Source of the DNA: a virus
DNA length: 41,782 nucleotides
Direction: 5' to 3' (one strand)
IMG/VR virus record: IMGVR_UViG_3300032799_000147
Span: 1-41,782 of that record
In this document: piece by piece, positions 37,768 to 41,782 of the stretch
Numbering within the stretch: position 1 is the stretch's first letter
How the letters are laid out: every line of letters starts with the position of its first letter
Position numbers and translations under genes: made by a program
Notes under the pieces: generated by a model
What the model saw: the letters and a program-made list of their open reading frames with translations, nothing else
Database searches by the model: none
What the model was told of the DNA's origin: nothing

Positions 37768-38217
37768 CTACTTTCTCGCCGTTAGGTATAGCCTGAGCGT
37801 TCCGTTGTCATCCCACGTCACGGTGTTTCCCGGTCGCATCGTGTCTTTGCTTCCGGGGTACGACCAACCTTCTACATGATACAACATCCCGTCCTCTGTA
37901 TGGTCGAAAAACGTGTACGAGGTTCCACTGCGCTGCAACATCGGCGCGGCCCAGTTTCCGCAAAACTTCCCGTTGCTGAGTTTGCTGCCGTTGGCCAGCC
38001 GATCGTTCACCAGGAAGCGAATATCCTTTCCGAACGGTCTGACTACCTCTCCGCCAAGGATGCGTTGCGGCGGGTCGCGGATGATTCCCAACGGTTCAGG
38101 CCCCGGCGTTGGACTTGGAACCGGGTCCGGAGTCGGCGTCACCTTGCACACAAACCAGCCCGGAAACACCGCGACCAAGAATCTGTTCCAACCTTTTTTG
38201 CAATCCACCTTTGTCAT
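37768..38217 (-). CDS. Exported or membrane-tethered protein
   Basis: 149 residues. Hydrophobic N-terminus (FLVAVFPGWFVCKV) followed by a Pro/Thr linker (TPTPDPVPSPTPGPEPLG) and a beta-rich domain with GMLYHVEGWSYPGSKD. The Pro linker after a hydrophobic Cys-containing start is lipoprotein-like. TGATG overlap with the small Cys gene upstream. Could be a spanin-like envelope protein. Uncertain. Confidence 0.5.
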   Translation of the reverse strand: MTKVDCKKGWNRFLVAVFPGWFVCKVTPTPDPVPSPTPGPEPLGIIRDPPQRILGGEVVRPFGKDIRFLVNDRLANGSKLSNGKFCGNWAAPMLQRSGTSYTFFDHTEDGMLYHVEGWSYPGSKDTMRPGNTVTWDDNGTLRLYLTARK

Positions 38218-38345
38218 CAGTTAACCCCTTCTTTCCGATAAATAAACAGGTCATCTCTCTGAAACCACTTGCACAGCATTTTCGTTTTCCAGTCGCAGAA
38301 ACGGCGAGTACAAGTCCGGCAACTTTTCTTTGGCTTTCGTTTCAC
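38217..38345 (-). CDS. 42-residue Cys-rich basic protein
   Basis: Starts at a GTG with AAGGAGG 4 nt upstream. KRKPKKSCRTCTRRFCDWKT, then MLCKWF: four Cys in C-x2-C/C-x8-C-like spacing on a basic background, a short zinc-binding peptide. Stop overlaps the next ATG (TGATG). Function unknown. Confidence 0.6.
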   Translation of the reverse strand: MKRKPKKSCRTCTRRFCDWKTKMLCKWFQRDDLFIYRKEGVN

Positions 38346-38354
38346 GCTGCCTCC

Positions 38355-38543
38355 TTAGTGCTTCGTTTTCTCAACTTTCATTCCGTGCTTTTCGGCCCAC
38401 TCCCTGACCTCGGCAATCGTTTTGCCGGCCAGGTTTCCGTGATACCGATCTTCCACGCTAACCACACATCCCACCCGATCGCCGTCCACGTACAGGCGCG
38501 TCTTCCAATCATTCTCCGGATCGCTCAACAGGTAGCAAGTCAT
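38355..38543 (-). CDS. Small acidic/basic protein
   Basis: 62 residues: LLSDPENDWKTRLYVDGDRV, GKTIAEVREWAEKHGMKVEK. A small alpha/beta protein. GGAGGTGGG upstream. Overlaps the membrane gene at 38509-38682 by 35 nt. Function unknown. Confidence 0.6.
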   Translation of the reverse strand: MTCYLLSDPENDWKTRLYVDGDRVGCVVSVEDRYHGNLAGKTIAEVREWAEKHGMKVEKTKH

Positions 38544-38682
38544 GTTTCACCCACCTCCCCACCGCGAACGGCCAGACGAGCACGACCTGAACCGTCCACC
38601 AGCCGACGAACCCGATAACCGCGAAGATGCCCGCAACCACGGCCAGCATCGGCGCGGGCGGAATGCGCTTGCTGGTGTTCAT
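38509..38682 (-). CDS. Small membrane protein
   Basis: 57 residues. MLAVVAGIFAVIGFVGWWTV and VVLVWPFAV form one or two transmembrane segments; the end is hydrophilic. GGAGGAACT immediately before the ATG. Another candidate holin or envelope protein in the lysis region. Confidence 0.6.
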   Translation of the reverse strand: MNTSKRIPPAPMLAVVAGIFAVIGFVGWWTVQVVLVWPFAVGRWVKHDLLPVERSGE

Positions 38683-38741
38683 AGTTCCTCCCCAGTCACG
38701 AGCACGCAGAAAAAGTTCAGGATGGAATGGATCGTGTTCAT
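38679..38741 (-). CDS. 20-residue peptide
   Basis: MNTIHSILNFFCVLVTGEEL; starts at ATGA overlapping the stop of the gene upstream and ends ATGA overlapping the next. Short and hydrophobic. Perhaps only a coupling ORF that carries the ribosome site (GGAGG) of the next gene. Confidence 0.35.
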   Translation of the reverse strand: MNTIHSILNFFCVLVTGEEL

Positions 38742-39085
38742 GGCTCGATAATCACCTCCACCGGTCGCGCATTCCCTGAAAACTCCAAGTCCGCTCGCTT
38801 GATCTCATTCATCAGATTCGTTGTGAAGAACGCCGCCGCATCCGAGTCCAGGATATCCTTCGCGTAGGTCTTGGCAATATGCGTCTGTTTGCCCTCTTGC
38901 AGGATCGCGCCAGTGGCGCTGTACAGGTTCCAATACAGGTCCGCTTTGAGAGTCCGGCCCTGCTTCAGGATCAGAATCTTCGTCCAGTCGGCACTTCCGA
39001 CCTGCCAGGATTCCACGTACTGTTTCGCCGCGAACCCCGCTAAGAATGCCAACCCGATAACCGCCAGTCTGATTGCTCGTTTCAT
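38738..39085 (-). CDS. Exported protein between fibre and lysis genes
   Basis: 115 residues. N-terminus MKRAIRLAVIGLAFLAGFAA is a signal peptide or membrane anchor; the rest is hydrophilic with LYWNLYSATGAILQEGKQ. Upstream AGGAGGAAC. Ten bases downstream of the fibre gene. Could be a fibre chaperone or a spanin-like protein. Uncertain. Confidence 0.55.
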   Translation of the reverse strand: MKRAIRLAVIGLAFLAGFAAKQYVESWQVGSADWTKILILKQGRTLKADLYWNLYSATGAILQEGKQTHIAKTYAKDILDSDAAAFFTTNLMNEIKRADLEFSGNARPVEVIIEP

Positions 39086-39094
39086 CTGTTCCTC

Positions 39095-41782
39095 CTATTG
39101 AATTGCGTAGATTATCCCGTTTGAAATTACCATCGTATTCGTTACCGTTGCCGACGACATAAACGTCTGATTCGTGGTGAGCGTGGAGACCGGGAGTCCG
39201 TTCAACTTGTACGTCTGCACGTCGCTATATTTCAGAGCAACTGTGCCAAGTGGCGTGAGATTGTCAGTGCTCGGATTCAGCCCCGTCGAGTCCAGCTTGA
39301 GGATCTCGCTGCCGGCGACGTTCAGGCGGGTGGACGCTCCCTCTATGATAGATCTGCCCAGCGTATCGCCCAGCGTTGCTATGCCGCGCTCTCCCGTCAT
39401 CGATGAGTCCGCATGGCGTAGCACGTTCGCGGCTATGTTCAGAGACTTAGGATCAACTACACCCGTTACCCATGTACTGTTTTGCATAGTACCGTTCAAC
39501 GTCCCCGTCAAATCCGCCACCATAGACCCTGACCCCTCATTCATGTTCCACGACGCAACCAGTCCAGAGTTATATGGTGAGACTGATAAATCCTCAGTCA
39601 ATCCCAGTCCTCCCGCATAGAGATTCGTCACGTCAACCGCCGTCAAGAGATTGCTCCAAATGCAAACGGAATCCAGTTTTCCGGCAAACGTGTCCTCTGT
39701 TCGGTCGCCGCCTTTCCCGAACGAGAAATATCCCGTAAGCCACGGAGATTGCAAAGTGCCAGCGCTATTAGTCGTAACCACCGGGGTCTCAACGCCGTTC
39801 CTGTAAATTTTAGGAGTGCTGACCCCGCTCTGAACAATCACGAAGTGATACCATACGCCATTGGTCATGCTGGATGCGGTGTGCCAATCTTTGTGGTTTC
39901 CCGTAGCACTTCTGGCAAAGACATTCATTGCCCCCGTGGCGGTCCGGATCAGCCATCCGACACCAGTGGCGTTGCTGAGTGATCCCATGTAATAGCCACC
40001 ATTGTTGATGTCCGCATTGTTCACCCAAAAGGAAATGGTTTTGTTTGTTGTGTTCAGCAATGGCGATGATCCCACAGTGACTCTACCCGTGAGAGCGTTG
40101 AATTGTAACGCGGTGTTTTGTCCAGCCAGTTGCTCGGTTTTGTTCTGCAAGGCAAAACTGTTCGGAGATGATCGAGATAGCGTGGTGCTGTTGGAATTGC
40201 CTGACGTGCTCAGAACAAAGGTCGGCGTGGCATTGGACACACTCAGCCCGCCCGTCACCACGTTGTTGCTGGCAAGGTACATGTCCCCGCCGCCGGAAGA
40301 ACCGCCACCGAGTCCGTTGGTCGGGATATGCAGAACGCCATTTACATTGCTGGGAATTGTGCCCGTCGCGTCAAAGACCCCGCCTGTAACTGTCAAGAGA
40401 TAGGCGGGGTCGTTGGTCGCCACCGCGCCGGAGGGACAGCCGGAGCAGGTAGAATCAATCACACTGTTACTGAGTTTCGTGATCTGCACGACGCCGTCGG
40501 AGACAATGAGATTTGCCTGGAACTGACCCCCATAGGATCGTCCCAACTCCATTGAGTTCGTGCTCATATGGATGTAGGGACAATCAAAAGAAGCCAACCC
40601 TGGCCCAATCAGGTACAGATATTTTCCCCACGTCGGGAAGGAAGTACCGTCGTAATTCCCAAAGAGCCCGAATTTAGTTCCACCGAAATTCCAATAGACG
40701 CCACCTTCAGGGGAATTTCCCGTCGCCCACGGCCCAGAGAACGATGCAGGCGGTTCGTCTCCCCCGTTGAGATTCGGATTTAGCAGTGCGATATAGGCCA
40801 CATTTGTGGCCGTGTTCCCGCGATTCACGACGGTCTGAAGCGTGTCCGCCTCTGCCTGCAACGCCGTCTCGCCGAGCGCCGCCCCGTTGGTATAGGGTCC
40901 AACCACAGTCTGCGCGATCCCCGTAGCCGTGGCCGCGCTTATCCCGCCCGTGGCGCCGGCACCCGTGTAGCTGATCGTGATGGCTGCGCCGTTGCTCAAG
41001 ACGGTTGAGGATAGCCCGATGTCCGCACCGGCAACGAGGGTCGCGCCGCCGTTGGTGACGACATTGCCACCGCCTTGGACGGTGAGGGTGCCCAGATTGG
41101 TCATCGCGCCACGGACGATCGCAACTCCGTTCACGTCGAGGGTCGCGGCGGGGTCAACGGTATTGATACCGACGTTGCCGCCCTCTTCGATAAACAATCG
41201 CGACACATCACCAACAAAATCATAAATACCAAAATCACCGCCTGTCTTGGCAACATGTATATATACTCCATCGTTATGATTTGAATTTAGAAGACTTATT
41301 GCGGGTCCTAATCCACTGGGTGTGTCGTAGAGTATATAACCATTATGCTCCCCCGTTCCGTCATATACTTTTGCCAACAGTTGACCCTTACCAGTCGGGC
41401 CAGTCCAGTCAAAATCGCCCAAAGATATATTGTATGAAGCAAAAATGCTTGATTTTGTATAATCACCGTTTGAACCGCCAAGAACAAACAGCGGGCCGGT
41501 GTTGGTAGTCGCGCCACGGACGATCGCGCCACCGTTCACGTCGAGAGTTGCGGCGGGGTTGTTGGTCTTGATGCCGACTCTGCCTGCCGCATCTACCCAC
41601 ACATTGCTGATCTGGTTCAGATTCGGCAACGTAACAACGCGGACATCGCCGGTCGAAACCTTGGCGAGATAGTCGGCGGAGTTGGTATAGACCACGATAT
41701 TACTCGCCGCATTCCACAGCACTTCCGTCAACACCGGGCACAGGGGATCGTCAGGATCAACGAATATCTGTCCGACAGTTTC
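39095..41782 (-). CDS. Giant tail fibre, C-terminal part with LamG-like domain
   Basis: This is the 3' part of the fibre gene starting at 1872; positions 41660-41782 duplicate 1-123. It has two copies of a PAATLDVNG-type repeat near residues 660 and 790 of the full protein, common in phage fibre stalks. Residues about 1150-1310 resemble a concanavalin-like LamG sandwich: beta-rich sequence with TISFWVNN, GVWYHFVIVQSG, PKIYRNGVE and AGKLDSVCIWSNLL, the order seen in LamG/laminin-G_3 domains, which often bind glycans. The end is a short beta-rich tip, with no S74 autoprotease motif seen. It probably contacts host surface polysaccharide. The gene before it on the strand map is a small exported protein at 38738-39085. 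Confidence 0.75.
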   Translation of the reverse strand, partial: ETVGQIFVDPDDPLCPVLTEVLWNAASNIVVYTNSADYLAKVSTGDVRVVTLPNLNQISNVWVDAAGRVGIKTNNPAATLDVNGGAIVRGATTNTGPLFVLGGSNGDYTKSSIFASYNISLGDFDWTGPTGKGQLLAKVYDGTGEHNGYILYDTPSGLGPAISLLNSNHNDGVYIHVAKTGGDFGIYDFVGDVSRLFIEEGGNVGINTVDPAATLDVNGVAIVRGAMTNLGTLTVQGGGNVVTNGGATLVAGADIGLSSTVLSNGAAITISYTGAGATGGISAATATGIAQTVVGPYTNGAALGETALQAEADTLQTVVNRGNTATNVAYIALLNPNLNGGDEPPASFSGPWATGNSPEGGVYWNFGGTKFGLFGNYDGTSFPTWGKYLYLIGPGLASFDCPYIHMSTNSMELGRSYGGQFQANLIVSDGVVQITKLSNSVIDSTCSGCPSGAVATNDPAYLLTVTGGVFDATGTIPSNVNGVLHIPTNGLGGGSSGGGDMYLASNNVVTGGLSVSNATPTFVLSTSGNSNSTTLSRSSPNSFALQNKTEQLAGQNTALQFNALTGRVTVGSSPLLNTTNKTISFWVNNADINNGGYYMGSLSNATGVGWLIRTATGAMNVFARSATGNHKDWHTASSMTNGVWYHFVIVQSGVSTPKIYRNGVETPVVTTNSAGTLQSPWLTGYFSFGKGGDRTEDTFAGKLDSVCIWSNLLTAVDVTNLYAGGLGLTEDLSVSPYNSGLVASWNMNEGSGSMVADLTGTLNGTMQNSTWVTGVVDPKSLNIAANVLRHADSSMTGERGIATLGDTLGRSIIEGASTRLNVAGSEILKLDSTGLNPSTDNLTPLGTVALKYSDVQTYKLNGLPVSTLTTNQTFMSSATVTNTMVISNGIIYAIQ
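41660..41782. repeat. Terminal direct repeat, right copy
   Basis: Identical to 1-123; the unique genome length is therefore 41,659 bp. Confidence 0.95.

Noticed and set aside
1-41782. Phage or integron integrase, or a lysogeny module
   Set aside because: No product with the tyrosine-recombinase R-H-R-Y pattern or serine-recombinase motif was seen on either strand. The HTH proteins alone do not make a lysogeny module.

Overview
The window is a complete, circularly closed bacteriophage genome opened inside one gene. The first 123 bases are repeated exactly at the end (1-123 = 41660-41782), so the unique circle is 41,659 bp, and the giant fibre gene runs across the join. Large terminase, portal, scaffold, capsid and a very large internal or ejected protein are present, but I see no tape measure, tail tube or sheath, so a short-tailed (podovirus-like) virion is the best inference. 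I recognise no lysogeny integrase or repressor/Cro pair. Repeat families (GGGCGACC palindromes, GACCTCTG arrays, CTGCTCT/GCCATGC arrays) look like those of Planctomycetes-Verrucomicrobia-Kiritimatiellae type genomes. That host guess is inference only.

Layout. Minus strand, 1-12 kb: fibre 5' part, a structural protein with a possible carbohydrate-binding module, portal, an exported-type structural protein, major capsid protein, scaffold, small genes and TerL. Minus strand, 12.0-17.5 kb: a dense array of very small genes separated by integron-type attC sites. Minus strand, 17.5-23.1 kb: small genes, a DnaB-type helicase, a split replication protein and a ribbon-helix-helix protein. Plus strand, 23.4-26.9 kb: small probable early genes, including a second, inverted attC array (24.65-25.97 kb). 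Minus strand, 26.9-39.1 kb: a 2,075-residue polyvalent protein, virion proteins and a lysis module, followed by the 3' part of the fibre gene.

The exceptional feature is the cassette system. I count about 17 attC-like sites in the left array and 5 in the right one, plus one decayed solitary site at 8.83 kb. They share the canonical layout: RYYYAAC, 8 nt, one extrahelical base, a stem, often a second extrahelical base, and GTTRRRY. The array heads carry inverted copies of a 99-bp sequence whose identity stops exactly at the GTT crossover triplet, as expected of an attI-like site. I see no IntI in the phage, so any cassette exchange would depend on a host integrase.

The cassette genes are mostly antisense to the attC top strand. 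In the long attC sites the ribosome-binding site and start codon of the next gene lie in the hairpin loop, usually overlapping the previous stop (ATGA). The array therefore reads as one translationally coupled operon in phase with phage transcription, and some neighbouring cassettes are fused in frame through attC-encoded linkers. A second surprise is a full cloverleaf tRNA (CAU anticodon, initiator-like acceptor stem) inside the polyvalent-protein gene, read through in frame.
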